Origin: Bdellovibrio sp. 22V
GTDB lineage: Bacteria; Bdellovibrionota; Bdellovibrionia; Bdellovibrionales; Bdellovibrionaceae
DNA: 64,000 nucleotides
Direction: 5' to 3'
Assembly: GCF_030169785.1 (NCBI RefSeq)
Contig: NZ_CP125854.1
Location: forward strand, 992,001 to 1,056,000
The notes under the pieces are model-generated. The model did not search any database. It was not told the DNA's origin and worked only from the letters and a program-made list of their open reading frames with translations. How positions within the stretch are numbered: position 1 is the first letter of the stretch; every line of letters starts with the position of its first letter. The translations under genes and the position numbers were made by a program. This document shows, in pieces, positions 8,578 through 16,927 of the stretch.

Positions 8578-11142
8578 TTATTGCAATCCTTGAAGCGCCT
8601 GCAGCCAAGGCTTCGCGAGCATGTCTAATTGTGTTTGGCTTTGTTCCGGCAAGTGCGGTTTCAAAGTCATCAGCGCCAAAAGAGTATTGATTCGTTGAGG
8701 GAAATCCAGAGATGTTCCGTCGCCGTTCTTATAGAAGCCTTCTTTGCTATTAAAGAGCTGCTTGTTCATGGCAAAAAAGATTTCTTGCGCCGACCAAAGA
8801 TAGACATCGAGCTTCGAGATCTCCCAGGCTTTTAATAGCGCGCGAATAGCATAAGCCTGTTCCTCAACCTTGAACTCCGGATTGTTGGCGCGTTCTTGTT
8901 GATTCAAGTAATAGTGATCTTGCACCAATGATTTTTTAATCATGAGCTGATTCGAGATAAAGTTGCCCAAAGCGATGACCAAAAGCTTAAGATCTTTACG
9001 GCCCTCTTTGAGTTCATCAAGCGGAGCACGGCCTTTGTCGTTCTTTTCAAGCAAGATCGCTGACTTGGTGTTTTCCACGCCGTCCGTCGCCTCAAGGAAA
9101 TCACCGAGAGCCAAAAGAAATTTCGCGACGTCTTGCGCACGCACGATATTAGATTTGCGACCGTCTTTGATATCGACAATTCCCGCCATGATGGCCGTTT
9201 CTGAACTTGAAGAGTATTGATCGGCCCACAACACTTTGTTGTTCAGCGTGAGCAAAAAGACGGGTGTCGCTTTTTTTGTAATATCTTGAAGCAGAATCGC
9301 GACATTCCCCATATTCAAGGCAAAAAGCATATCTTTCGGGAATAAAGAGCGATCCAATGCCGAGGTTTGAATTTCATCAGTGAGTTCTTGTGCTTTGATA
9401 TGACCTAAGATGTGATCAAAATTAGTCTCTTTCCAGTCGGCTGTTTGGCGCAGCATGTGGCTTAGGCCCTTGATCTGCTCGGCAAAAGCAGACGCTGAAA
9501 AGTTTTTCTCATAGATCATCTTGTGATCGGCATGAAAAGCATCGCGCATGCGAATTCTGTCGGGAATACGATAAGAGATGAGGTTGTTGGCAAAGTCCAT
9601 GATGTCGAGAGGCTTTTTTTCGTACTCAACAGGAGATAGTAAGGCGGGAATCAATTTATTTTCGTAATCGCGGTAGCCCCCGATACTAATCAGCTTGTTC
9701 ACTTGAGATAAAGCAAATTGCAGGCTCGAGGCTTCTTCCGGATTGCCATGTTCCATCAATAATGTGTTCACCATCATGGACGTGCCCGCGGTGTTGGCCT
9801 TAAGGTCATTCAAAGCGCCGACGGCCTGTAAAGACAGCGCCGTTTTCATTGAAAGATCCACTTTTACATTTGAAACTTCAAAGCCCGAGATATGGCCCTG
9901 TGACTGCGGCAGAACTTTTTCGCCCCATTTGCCAAGCAAGGTTTTAATATACTCGTGATAATTCTTCTGCACCGACTCTAATTCACCATTTTTGGCGATA
10001 AGACCTTGTTCGATTTTATCGGCAAAAATGCCGGGCAAATCCGTCGCAAAACTTTGTGCGAATTTTTCGATCTCGGAAATGACGTAGCCACGCGTTTTTT
10101 GATTCATCTCAAGTTGCAGCTGTTCAAGGCCGTATTTTTTGATTTTAGGAAGAATAAAAAGTTTCTTTGCGATGCCTTTAAAAATACCGCCGGAACAACC
10201 GTCACGGCGAAGACAGTCGAGATCTTTGTCATCCTGATCTTTCAAGAAGTCATAGAGGTCTTCGTTAACGGCTTTAAAGTAAATCGCTTGTTCCGCCGGA
10301 GTGAGGATGCGCCAAATATCAATCAAAACGGTCAGACCACCCTGAGCGTCTTGGATGTGATCAAGACCCGCGCCAATAAGACGTCCTTGCTGCAAACTTT
10401 TTTGTAACTCCGGCGGCAGTGAAACTTCAAATTTTCGAATGGCTGCTTCGACAAGATTCAGTGTTTCACTGAGCGTGGCGCTGTTTTGCAGCCGCTGTAA
10501 CAACTGATGGATATCCGTGAACAAAGGTTTTGTTTGGGCCAACAATTCCTCACGAACGCCTTCTTGAATTAATGGGGAAATTTCAACGTCGACAAGTTTT
10601 TCCAATAACAAATCCGTAAAAGCTTGGGCGTGCGCCACAAATTTATCGAGGCTTTGTGCTTGAGCAGGCCACGGATATTCTTTACCTAAAGCCAGAATTT
10701 CAGCTCTTAGAATGGCGCGGGAGTTTTGAATGTCCGCTTTTACGTCATGCAAGGTTTTCTGCACTTCTTCCTGAGTCTGCGCGACGGCCAAAGCGGCAAA
10801 CGGACTTTGCGCCAAGTCGACGGACTGGGTCGCTTGAGGCTGCTGATAAAAGCTGCGAATCCACTGCAAACCCTTTTCCTTCAACGCCTCATTTCCGGTG
10901 AGTTTTCCCAGAGTCACCAGATTTTCTGCCTGCTCAAAGAAAAGAGCGGTCGGCACAGTCGCTTGCCACGTCAGGTTCGGAGAGATTTTTTCAAAAGACT
11001 TAATGTCAGAATTTAACTTGGTATCAGAAGAGCGGGGGCCAAAAGAAGTTGTCGGTGCATCAAAACGGCGATCTTCCACCTTAGGAGCACAGGCACCGAG
11101 CAGAAAACTTGTCGCAATAAAAATTCGCAGTCCGTTTTTCAT
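8578..11142 (-). CDS. Large lipoprotein of unknown function
   Basis: An 854-aa protein with lipobox LLGAC at residues 14-18, so it is lipid-anchored. The mature part is mostly amphipathic helix with no motif I recognise. Its last ~120 residues (around QAYAIRALLKAWEISKLDVY and FPQRINTLLALMTLKPH) resemble helical repeats of alpha/alpha barrels, but only loosely. It is 11 nt downstream of an outer-membrane barrel gene on the same strand, so the two are probably co-transcribed and may act together at the outer membrane. No enzymatic residues can be pointed to. Confidence 0.75.
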   Translation of the reverse strand: MKNGLRIFIATSFLLGACAPKVEDRRFDAPTTSFGPRSSDTKLNSDIKSFEKISPNLTWQATVPTALFFEQAENLVTLGKLTGNEALKEKGLQWIRSFYQQPQATQSVDLAQSPFAALAVAQTQEEVQKTLHDVKADIQNSRAILRAEILALGKEYPWPAQAQSLDKFVAHAQAFTDLLLEKLVDVEISPLIQEGVREELLAQTKPLFTDIHQLLQRLQNSATLSETLNLVEAAIRKFEVSLPPELQKSLQQGRLIGAGLDHIQDAQGGLTVLIDIWRILTPAEQAIYFKAVNEDLYDFLKDQDDKDLDCLRRDGCSGGIFKGIAKKLFILPKIKKYGLEQLQLEMNQKTRGYVISEIEKFAQSFATDLPGIFADKIEQGLIAKNGELESVQKNYHEYIKTLLGKWGEKVLPQSQGHISGFEVSNVKVDLSMKTALSLQAVGALNDLKANTAGTSMMVNTLLMEHGNPEEASSLQFALSQVNKLISIGGYRDYENKLIPALLSPVEYEKKPLDIMDFANNLISYRIPDRIRMRDAFHADHKMIYEKNFSASAFAEQIKGLSHMLRQTADWKETNFDHILGHIKAQELTDEIQTSALDRSLFPKDMLFALNMGNVAILLQDITKKATPVFLLTLNNKVLWADQYSSSSETAIMAGIVDIKDGRKSNIVRAQDVAKFLLALGDFLEATDGVENTKSAILLEKNDKGRAPLDELKEGRKDLKLLVIALGNFISNQLMIKKSLVQDHYYLNQQERANNPEFKVEEQAYAIRALLKAWEISKLDVYLWSAQEIFFAMNKQLFNSKEGFYKNGDGTSLDFPQRINTLLALMTLKPHLPEQSQTQLDMLAKPWLQALQGLQ

Positions 11143-11153
11143 TTCCCCATCCT

Positions 11154-12371
11154 TTAGAAAAACATCATTACGTTCAGTTCTTGCAGCAACTGTCTTTCGA
11201 CGTTGTGCCCGGCAATTACATCAGAAACTTCCAAAGACACGATCATAGGAATCAGCGCCCTTTTTTTGAAATAGGACTTCACGGAGCTGTAAGAGATTTC
11301 TCCCTTCACTCTTTGCGCTTTCATGTCCGTATTCAATGACAAAAGATCATACCGGGAAGGGCGGGAGCCGGCGAAGTGGTCCTCTTCCTTCACTGCATAC
11401 TCGTAGCCCGCTCCAAGAGTCCAACTGTCTGTCAGCTCATAGAACATATTGCCACCCAAGGTGGTCGTGTTTCCGATCTCTCTGGTCACGTCCTCTTTGC
11501 TGGAACTATCGGGAAGAGTGTCATCTTCATTCGTCGGTACGCGCGCTGTCACGGTGTCAGGAATATTTAAAAAGTAAGAAATGTACGGCACCAGGCTGAT
11601 TCGTGAAGAAAGGCGGTGCGAGTAAGCCACGGTATTATTGATATTCGTTCGGCCAAAAATATTCAGAGCCGCCAAATCATCAGGGTCATACCGGGGGCCC
11701 GTGGGAAGACTGATTTGCGCCTGATAGATCAAAGCGGAAGAACGGTTTTCAAAGAACTTATAGATGCTTGCGATTTGCACGTCGCCGAGGAAACTTTCGC
11801 TGCGGTTTTCTAAAGGTTTATAACCTTTTTGCTGCAATGTTTGGTGAGTCGCCGTCGCCAAATTGGTATTAAGAGCGTCATCAAGCTCGGGACTTAAACC
11901 GGAAAACTGCGCGCGATAATATTCGATATTGGAAAACTGTTGCGACACTTTGATCTGATTTTGATAGGACACGATCGGCAGGCCCACACCTAGCGTCCAA
12001 TTTTTTGTAATTCCGCGGGCGAAGACGGGGGCAAAATACTGCACTTTAGGCATCGTCTCCACACGCAAAACACCAAGATTAAAATTGTCACCCAGGTTGT
12101 GCGCGCCGAAACGGTTCAGAGCATCGATCAATCTTTTTGCATCAGAGTTAAATTTCGCCAAGGTGGGAGCATCAAAGATAACGGACTTGTAATCTCCTAA
12201 CTTCATCAGCGTTCCGTTTTCAGTATAACGCTGATCGATTCCTTCAATGTTTCCCATGCGGAAGGAGGGACTGTTGATCCCTTCGGGCAAGGTGCTCGTC
12301 GACGTTAAGGCCTGGGCGCAAAATGAGCCCAAGAAAGCCAAAATTGTTATGAGAAAAGCGGAACGCTTCAC
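11154..12371 (-). CDS. Predicted outer-membrane beta-barrel protein
   Basis: A 405-aa protein with signal peptide (MKRSAFLITILAFLGSFCAQA) and many alternating beta strands with aromatic girdles (WTLGVGLPIVSYQNQ, SALIYQAQISLPTGP, ISLVPYISYFLNIPD). It ends in VMMFF, a typical barrel C terminus. It resembles transporter- or meta-pathway-like barrels only in general form. It is the first gene of a minus-strand unit followed 11 nt later by the 854-aa lipoprotein; barrel plus lipoprotein pairs are common in outer membrane machines, but the role here is unknown. Confidence 0.75.
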   Translation of the reverse strand: MKRSAFLITILAFLGSFCAQALTSTSTLPEGINSPSFRMGNIEGIDQRYTENGTLMKLGDYKSVIFDAPTLAKFNSDAKRLIDALNRFGAHNLGDNFNLGVLRVETMPKVQYFAPVFARGITKNWTLGVGLPIVSYQNQIKVSQQFSNIEYYRAQFSGLSPELDDALNTNLATATHQTLQQKGYKPLENRSESFLGDVQIASIYKFFENRSSALIYQAQISLPTGPRYDPDDLAALNIFGRTNINNTVAYSHRLSSRISLVPYISYFLNIPDTVTARVPTNEDDTLPDSSSKEDVTREIGNTTTLGGNMFYELTDSWTLGAGYEYAVKEEDHFAGSRPSRYDLLSLNTDMKAQRVKGEISYSSVKSYFKKRALIPMIVSLEVSDVIAGHNVERQLLQELNVMMFF

Positions 12372-12453
12372 CTAAAACCTCTTCAAATCCAAATCAAACG
12401 TCACCGGAAATTCGATTGAAAGTAGCTAGGAAAGCGAAAGCTAAATACGTGCC

Positions 12454-12483
12454 AAAAAAAATGCGCCCAGGTGTCGGGCGCAT
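12454..12483 (-). terminator. Rho-independent terminator (minus strand)
   Basis: Perfect 8-bp stem ATGCGCCC / GGGCGCAT with a 7-nt loop; read on the minus strand it is followed by eight T. It lies about 40 nt after the stop of the gene at 12526-12996. Confidence 0.9.
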
Positions 12484-12525
12484 CGAATAAATACTCTAGG
12501 AAATCAGCGGCAAAACGCGGACTTA

Positions 12526-12996
12526 TTAGTACTTATCTTTGTTCAATTCGTAACAAGAAAACTCCTGGTTATTACCATAGAAAAGGGTGTAGCTGTCGTC
12601 ACCATTGGAAGCTAAAACTTCACCTGTTTTCGGATCGTGAACAAAACCTACAGGGTTGTCGCCCGGCCAAGATTTCACTTCAAGATAAACCCGGCCTGTC
12701 GTGTTTGAAGTCAATTCGTAGATAATAAGATCGTTATAACTTTCGTCACCGTGTTCGCCATAAAGAGCTTTGAATTCTGCAAAAGTCTTTGGTTCACCAC
12801 CATAGTAGTGATTCAAAAGAGACAGAAAAAACGGAGAGATGCTCTTTGCCGTTTTAATATCGAAAAGTTCTTTCGTCGTGAACTGGACTTCTTGTTCTTC
12901 GTATATTTCCAAAGCACAAAGTTCGACGTGGGCAGGTGCCTCTGCGAATGCTATCGCGGATGCAAAAAAGGCAACGGAGAATAAAATCTTTTTCAT
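12526..12996 (-). CDS. Small exported protein of unknown function
   Basis: A 156-aa protein. The start at 12996 is chosen over a longer frame because AAGGAG lies 8 nt before it and the product then begins with a signal peptide (MKKILFSVAFFASAIAFAEA). Two Cys (ELCALEIY and FSCYELNK) may pair in the periplasm. The motif GFVHDPKTGEVLASNGDD suggests a beta sandwich or small secreted domain, but I do not recognise a family. It stands alone, with its own terminator. Confidence 0.75.
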   Translation of the reverse strand: MKKILFSVAFFASAIAFAEAPAHVELCALEIYEEQEVQFTTKELFDIKTAKSISPFFLSLLNHYYGGEPKTFAEFKALYGEHGDESYNDLIIYELTSNTTGRVYLEVKSWPGDNPVGFVHDPKTGEVLASNGDDSYTLFYGNNQEFSCYELNKDKY

Positions 12997-13101
12997 GGGA
13001 AAAACTCCTTCAAATGTTTTGTTCGAAGGAGGGTTTAACAATCCCTCATCCATATATCAAATACATCAAAAATAAGTAATTATGCTTGGGGTGAATAATT
13101 C

Positions 13102-14259
13102 TTATTTGCTAGAAGCGATTATTTGTACGGCTTTAAGAATATCTTCTTCGGAATGGTAAAGACCAAAGCCAAAGCGCAGGCGATTTCCGCGCGAATCCGT
13201 CAGAAGCCCGCGCTCCTTCAGCGTTTTAACCAGTTTTTGCGTCGTTTCCGTATCGGGAAGTTCGAACGTCAGAAAGTGTCCATGGACAGAGTTCTGTTTA
13301 AGCAGGTTTTTCTGCTGCAAAAGGGGATGCCCTGTTTTTTCGAGCTCTGTGACGAACAACTGTTGGTTGCGAGTCACTATTTCATGAATTCTTTCAACCG
13401 TAAGACCCTCGCCCGTGAATGTCTCAAGCGTCGCGATCAAGCGATAAAGGCCGGAGAAATCCATGGTGCTGCCGGCATATTGAAGGGCGTCTGTGGGATA
13501 GCCGACCTGGCTCCCCACGGCGGAGAGATGCGAAAGCTCCGCAAACCATCCCGTATGCAAAGGACGGTGGCGTGTGGACGGAGGCACATAAAGAAAACAA
13601 GCCCCCTCGCCCCCTTGGGCGTATTTGTAAGAACCGGCGACGTAAAAAATACGATCTTCCAAGGACGACAAATCCGTCGGCACCGCCATAAAGCCATGGT
13701 AACCGTCAACAGCGAACAAAGTTTTTTCCGACGCGGCTTTCGCAAGTCTATGAATGTCAGCGACCAGCCCTGAATTGAAAAACACGTGGCTGATAAAAAC
13801 CATGTCCCATTCTTGGGAACGCAGCTCTTTTTCAAAGCGTTCATGAAATGTCGCGAAGGGCAGGGTGGGAACTTTTGTGATTTCAAACTGGGTGAGTTCT
13901 GAAAGACGGTTGGCTTGACGGTCAAAACTGTAAAACTCGGAATCGGTTGTCAGGATTTTTACTTTTTTGCTCCAATCCAAAGAACTAAAAAGACGAAACA
14001 CAAATTCATGCGTATTCGGAGCAAAAACGATTTGCGAAGAGTGTGAAAGTTTTAAAGCGTGTGCGATCAGTTTTTGCGCTTGCGGAACTTTTTTAGAAAA
14101 AATGTACTCCCACTTCGTATCAACATAGCGGCAGGCATCGTCCCAATATTGTAAGTGGGCTTCCCGGGTGACATCGGGCCAGTAGTGATGACTGTGACAC
14201 GCGAAATGAAGACTCTCGGCGTGGGCTTGTAAAAAACGACTGTAAAGGTGTTTGTACAT
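13102..14259 (-). CDS. PLP-dependent class V aminotransferase-like enzyme
   Basis: A 385-aa fold-type I PLP enzyme. Asp185 and His188 (FAVDGYHG) match the pyridine-N and ring contacts of class V enzymes, and Lys212 (AGSYKYAQGG) is the expected Schiff-base lysine. The N terminus (ACHSHHYWPD) and general layout recall kynureninase or cysteine desulfurase-like proteins, but the specific reaction cannot be fixed. No signal peptide, so cytoplasmic. The ribosome binding site is weak. It stands alone between two terminators, with no pathway neighbours to guide assignment. Confidence 0.8.
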   Translation of the reverse strand: MYKHLYSRFLQAHAESLHFACHSHHYWPDVTREAHLQYWDDACRYVDTKWEYIFSKKVPQAQKLIAHALKLSHSSQIVFAPNTHEFVFRLFSSLDWSKKVKILTTDSEFYSFDRQANRLSELTQFEITKVPTLPFATFHERFEKELRSQEWDMVFISHVFFNSGLVADIHRLAKAASEKTLFAVDGYHGFMAVPTDLSSLEDRIFYVAGSYKYAQGGEGACFLYVPPSTRHRPLHTGWFAELSHLSAVGSQVGYPTDALQYAGSTMDFSGLYRLIATLETFTGEGLTVERIHEIVTRNQQLFVTELEKTGHPLLQQKNLLKQNSVHGHFLTFELPDTETTQKLVKTLKERGLLTDSRGNRLRFGFGLYHSEEDILKAVQIIASSK

Positions 14260-14296
14260 AAGAGCATCATAGCTTTAACGGCAGGCTCTTCAAAAA

Positions 14297-14324
14297 GAAA
14301 AAGCGCTCCTGCGAGCGCTTTTTC
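14297..14324 (-). terminator. Rho-independent terminator (minus strand)
   Basis: Perfect 12-bp stem GAAAAAGCGCTC / GAGCGCTTTTTC around a 4-nt loop; on the minus strand T-rich sequence follows. It lies just after the stop of the histone-like gene. Confidence 0.85.
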
Positions 14325-14349
14325 TTGATAGCAATGAAGCTTTTAAAGA

Positions 14350-14916
14350 CTAGAAGTAACCTTCGTCATCACCGAAGTCGTCATCATCTTCATCGTCTTC
14401 GTCATCATCGTCGTCATCAGATTTAGAAACTTCATCTTCAGTTTCTTCTTCTTCGTCTTCACCGAAAGAGCCTTCAGACTCTTCTTCAGATTCGTCTTCA
14501 TCAGACCACTCATCAGTGTCGTCAGAAACAGACTCTTCTTCGATGTCGATCATGTTATCCATTTCGTTTTCGTCTTCAAACTCAGAAGACATGTCATCGA
14601 TAACAGGAGTTGTAGGTTTAAGAACTTCAGCAGCGCCAGCGCCGACAACAGCGGCCTTAGCTACTTTTTCTTTTTTTGGAGCTGCTTTTTTCGCAGCAGG
14701 TTTTTTAGCAGCGGCTTTTTTTGTAGCAGCTTTCTTGGGAGCTGCTTTTTTAGTCGCGGCTTTCTTTGTTGCAGCTTTTTTAGCGGGTTTCGCAGCCTTT
14801 TTAGTTGCAGCTTTCTTCGCAGGTTTTGCTGTTTTCTTAGTTGCTTTTTTTGCAGCAGCTTTTTTCGCAGGCTTTGCTGCTTTTTTAGCTACCTTTTTTG
14901 CTTTTTTCTTTGCCAT
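14350..14916 (-). CDS. Histone H1-like protein with long acidic tail
   Basis: A 188-aa protein of split charge. Residues 2 to about 90 are nearly pure Lys/Ala with Pro and Thr in AKKA/PAKK repeats, like the C-terminal tail of histone H1 and bacterial histone-like proteins. Residues about 105-185 are mostly Asp, Glu and Ser, ending in FGDDEGYF. GGGAG placed 7 nt before ATG 14916 fixes the start; the in-frame upstream codon at 14946 lacks such a site. The basic part probably binds DNA or RNA, and the acidic tail could compete with nucleic acid or contact partners. Chromosome compaction is a plausible role in small non-replicating predator cells, but it is not shown by the sequence. Confidence 0.8.
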   Translation of the reverse strand: MAKKKAKKVAKKAAKPAKKAAAKKATKKTAKPAKKAATKKAAKPAKKAATKKAATKKAAPKKAATKKAAAKKPAAKKAAPKKEKVAKAAVVGAGAAEVLKPTTPVIDDMSSEFEDENEMDNMIDIEEESVSDDTDEWSDEDESEEESEGSFGEDEEEETEDEVSKSDDDDDDEDDEDDDDFGDDEGYF

Positions 14917-14952
14917 GATTACGCTCCCTGAAAGGTCCTGGTTCAAATGATT

Positions 14953-14985
14953 TGCCCTCTTAGACTAGCGAGATCTAAGAGGGCA
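14953..14985 (-). repeat. Perfect inverted repeat, hairpin
   Basis: Arms TGCCCTCTTAGA and TCTAAGAGGGCA (12 bp, no mismatch) around a 9-nt loop. It lies between the lipoprotein gene at 15024 and the start of the histone-like gene at 14916. There is no T tract, so it may be a weak terminator, an mRNA-stabilising hairpin, or an operator for the histone-like gene. Confidence 0.6.
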
Positions 14986-15023
14986 GGCAATGCAAAACTG
15001 AATGAGTTTTTGTTCGGTCTTGT

Positions 15024-15809
15024 TTAGTTGATAATACCACTCAAGTGATCATCAATGATCTTTGCAAGATCGTTAGGAAGGATGAACGAAAGGAAAAGGC
15101 CGCCATTGTTCACGCCTGATTTGGGGACAATCGTAAAGTAGCCCAAGGTTCTTGTTCCCGCTTGGTTCTTGATCGGAACTGTAATGCCGAGGTTAATTCC
15201 ACCGGGAAGCTCTGGAAAGAAGGAGCTTTCCACGAACATTCCGACCGCATTGACGCCGAAGTACAAGTACACCTTGTTATCGGAGTTGGGATTAAGACCC
15301 AGGGCTAGGGATGGCATCTCTCCGCTCGGCATCATAGGAAGCGGGCGGCCCCCCGGAAGGGTTGAAGAGGATGGGAAAGAAAGTTTGTCCTTGGCAAGCA
15401 GGCGAAGCGGAATACTGACCGCAACGCGGGCTTTTTGTTGAGAATCCAAAACCGTCGTGACTTTCACGCCTTTTGCGTTCGGTACGTCTATATATAAATT
15501 GCTGAACGGCCCCGGAGGCAAAGGAAGATAAAGAAGAAGTGCGTTATTGGCTTTATCTAATGCGATCACTCGTTCGTTTTCGTAAGAGGTCCCACTCACC
15601 ACACCATTCATTTCGAGTTTGTCATAAGCCGTCGGAGGTTTTGGAGTCGGAGTCGAGCCGCCAGAGTTATCTCCACCTGTGGAGCCCTGTCCTGTATTGT
15701 CAGAAATAGTGGAAGGAAGAGTTTGAAACCCGCCTTGGTTACCGCAAGCTGCAAGCAATGATGTAGCAGCGAGGATCATCATCGTGTTTGTTAATTTCGA
15801 AACGAACAT
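15024..15809 (-). CDS. Predicted lipoprotein
   Basis: A 261-aa protein with lipobox LLAACG (Cys at residue 22) followed by a Gly/Ser/Thr-rich linker (about residues 24-58, ending TPTPKPPT) and a globular domain of about 200 residues with many short beta strands. GGAGG precedes the start. I do not recognise the domain; it contains repeated LPLPPGP, LPGGRPLPM and LPGGINLGI Pro/Gly turns. The linker suggests a surface or periplasmic lipoprotein whose domain is held away from the membrane. Confidence 0.75.
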   Translation of the reverse strand: MFVSKLTNTMMILAATSLLAACGNQGGFQTLPSTISDNTGQGSTGGDNSGGSTPTPKPPTAYDKLEMNGVVSGTSYENERVIALDKANNALLLYLPLPPGPFSNLYIDVPNAKGVKVTTVLDSQQKARVAVSIPLRLLAKDKLSFPSSSTLPGGRPLPMMPSGEMPSLALGLNPNSDNKVYLYFGVNAVGMFVESSFFPELPGGINLGITVPIKNQAGTRTLGYFTIVPKSGVNNGGLFLSFILPNDLAKIIDDHLSGIIN

Positions 15810-15897
15810 AATATTTCCTCCGTGACCCTAGACCTTTCGGCGGAAATTTTCGGTAACTTTAGCTAAATATTTGAAATTATTGGTAAAAAAGTTTGAC

Positions 15898-15943
15898 AGT
15901 TTTTTATGCAATGTCCACATCGAGTGCAGGGACTGAAAAAACT
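15898..15943. repeat. Nested inverted repeat in intergenic region
   Basis: Outer arms AGTTTTTT / AAAAAACT and inner arms GTCC / GGAC form a 46-nt interrupted hairpin, between the lipoprotein gene and the flagellin terminator. As the outer stem is A/T only, it could act as a terminator in either direction or be part of a small RNA. Confidence 0.4.
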
Positions 15944-15968
15944 TTGCACAAGATATTTTAAATAAAAG

Positions 15969-15998
15969 AAAGCCCGGTGAACAAATTCACCGGGCTTT
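15969..15998 (-). terminator. Rho-independent terminator of the flagellin gene
   Basis: Perfect 13-bp stem AAAGCCCGGTGAA / TTCACCGGGCTTT with a 4-nt loop; on the minus strand it continues as CTTTTATTT. About 60 nt after the flagellin stop. Confidence 0.92.
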
Positions 15999-16061
15999 AA
16001 GTTTTTAACTACTTCAGATTCGGGCGACGATGTCGCCCTTATCACTGTTCGCTGCCGCGGA

Positions 16062-16895
16062 TTAACCGATCAACTTAAGAGCCAATTGGTTAGATTGGTT
16101 CGCTTGAGCCAATGTTGAAGTACCAGCTTGCAACAAGATGTTGTTACGAGTCATCTCTGAAGATGCTTGAGCAACGTCTGTGTCACGGATACGGCTGTTA
16201 GCTGCAGACAAGTTCTCTTGTGCAACACCCAAGTTGTCTACTGTTGAAGTCAATCTGTTTTGGAGGGCACCAAGATTAGCGCGTGTTCCAGAGATTGAAG
16301 TCTGAGCAGCATCGAGCATTGAAAGAGCTTCTTGAGCGCCCTCTTTAGAAGAGAAGTCTACACCACTCAATCCAAGAGCGTCCAAAGTCGCAACGTTTTC
16401 ACCAGCGTTGAAGGAGATACGATCTTCTTCAGAGTTGTTGAACAAACCAACTTGGAAATCAAACTTCGGAGATGAACCATCAAGAAGTTTAGTAGTACCC
16501 CAAGTAGTTACAGAAGCGATACGTTGAATCTCAGATTTCAATTGCTGAACCTCTTTATTCAACATGCCACGCTCTGTTTCACCAACAGTGTCAGAAGCCG
16601 CTTGGATTCCCAACTCACGAAGACGAACCACGATGTTACCGATTTCGTTCAAGCCACCCTCAGCAGTTTGAACCATTGAGATACCATCGTTCGCATTTCT
16701 TTGAGCTTGTGCTGCAGAACGAATCTGAGCTTTCAAGCCTTCAGAGATCGCCAAACCGGCTGCGTCGTCTGCCGCTTTATTGATACGGCTACCAGAAGCA
16801 AGTTTCGCCATTGAGTCGTTGATCGCTCTTTGTGAACCAACTAGGTTACGTTGAGCATTGATCGCGCTGATGTTAGTTGTTACTCTCATTCCCAT
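16062..16895 (-). CDS. fliC: Flagellin
   Basis: A 277-aa flagellin with the conserved D0/D1 N-terminal helices (VTTNISAINAQRNL ... LASGSRINKAADDAAGLAIS, then NDGISMVQTAEGGLNEI) and C-terminal helices (SRIRDTDVAQASSEM, LLQAGTSTLAQANQ). The central D2/D3 part is very short, as in small flagellins. Flagellins have no cleaved signal and are exported through the flagellar type III apparatus to polymerise as the filament. GGAGG stands 8 nt before the start. Bdellovibrio carries several flagellin genes and sheathed flagella (known for the genus); only one is in this window. A long leader with mini-ORFs lies upstream. Confidence 0.97.
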   Translation of the reverse strand: MGMRVTTNISAINAQRNLVGSQRAINDSMAKLASGSRINKAADDAAGLAISEGLKAQIRSAAQAQRNANDGISMVQTAEGGLNEIGNIVVRLRELGIQAASDTVGETERGMLNKEVQQLKSEIQRIASVTTWGTTKLLDGSSPKFDFQVGLFNNSEEDRISFNAGENVATLDALGLSGVDFSSKEGAQEALSMLDAAQTSISGTRANLGALQNRLTSTVDNLGVAQENLSAANSRIRDTDVAQASSEMTRNNILLQAGTSTLAQANQSNQLALKLIG

Positions 16896-16909
16896 TTTAA
16901 ATTCCTCCG

Positions 16910-16927
16910 TTAATATTTATTTTTCAT
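16910..16927 (-). CDS. Five-codon leader ORF upstream of fliC
   Basis: On the minus strand ATG-AAA-AAT-AAA-TAT-TAA (MKNKY) is preceded by a full AAGGAGG at 8-nt spacing, better than many real genes have. Its stop directly abuts the ribosome site of the flagellin gene, 14 nt before the flagellin ATG. This could couple or delay flagellin translation. It is too short for coding statistics, so the call rests only on the ribosome site and position. Confidence 0.35.
   Translation of the reverse strand: MKNKY

Noticed and set aside
14516-14950. Ala/Phe-rich plus-strand open frame with membrane-like runs
   Set aside because: It is the antisense of the Lys/Ala repeats of the histone-like gene and looks like a membrane protein only by composition.
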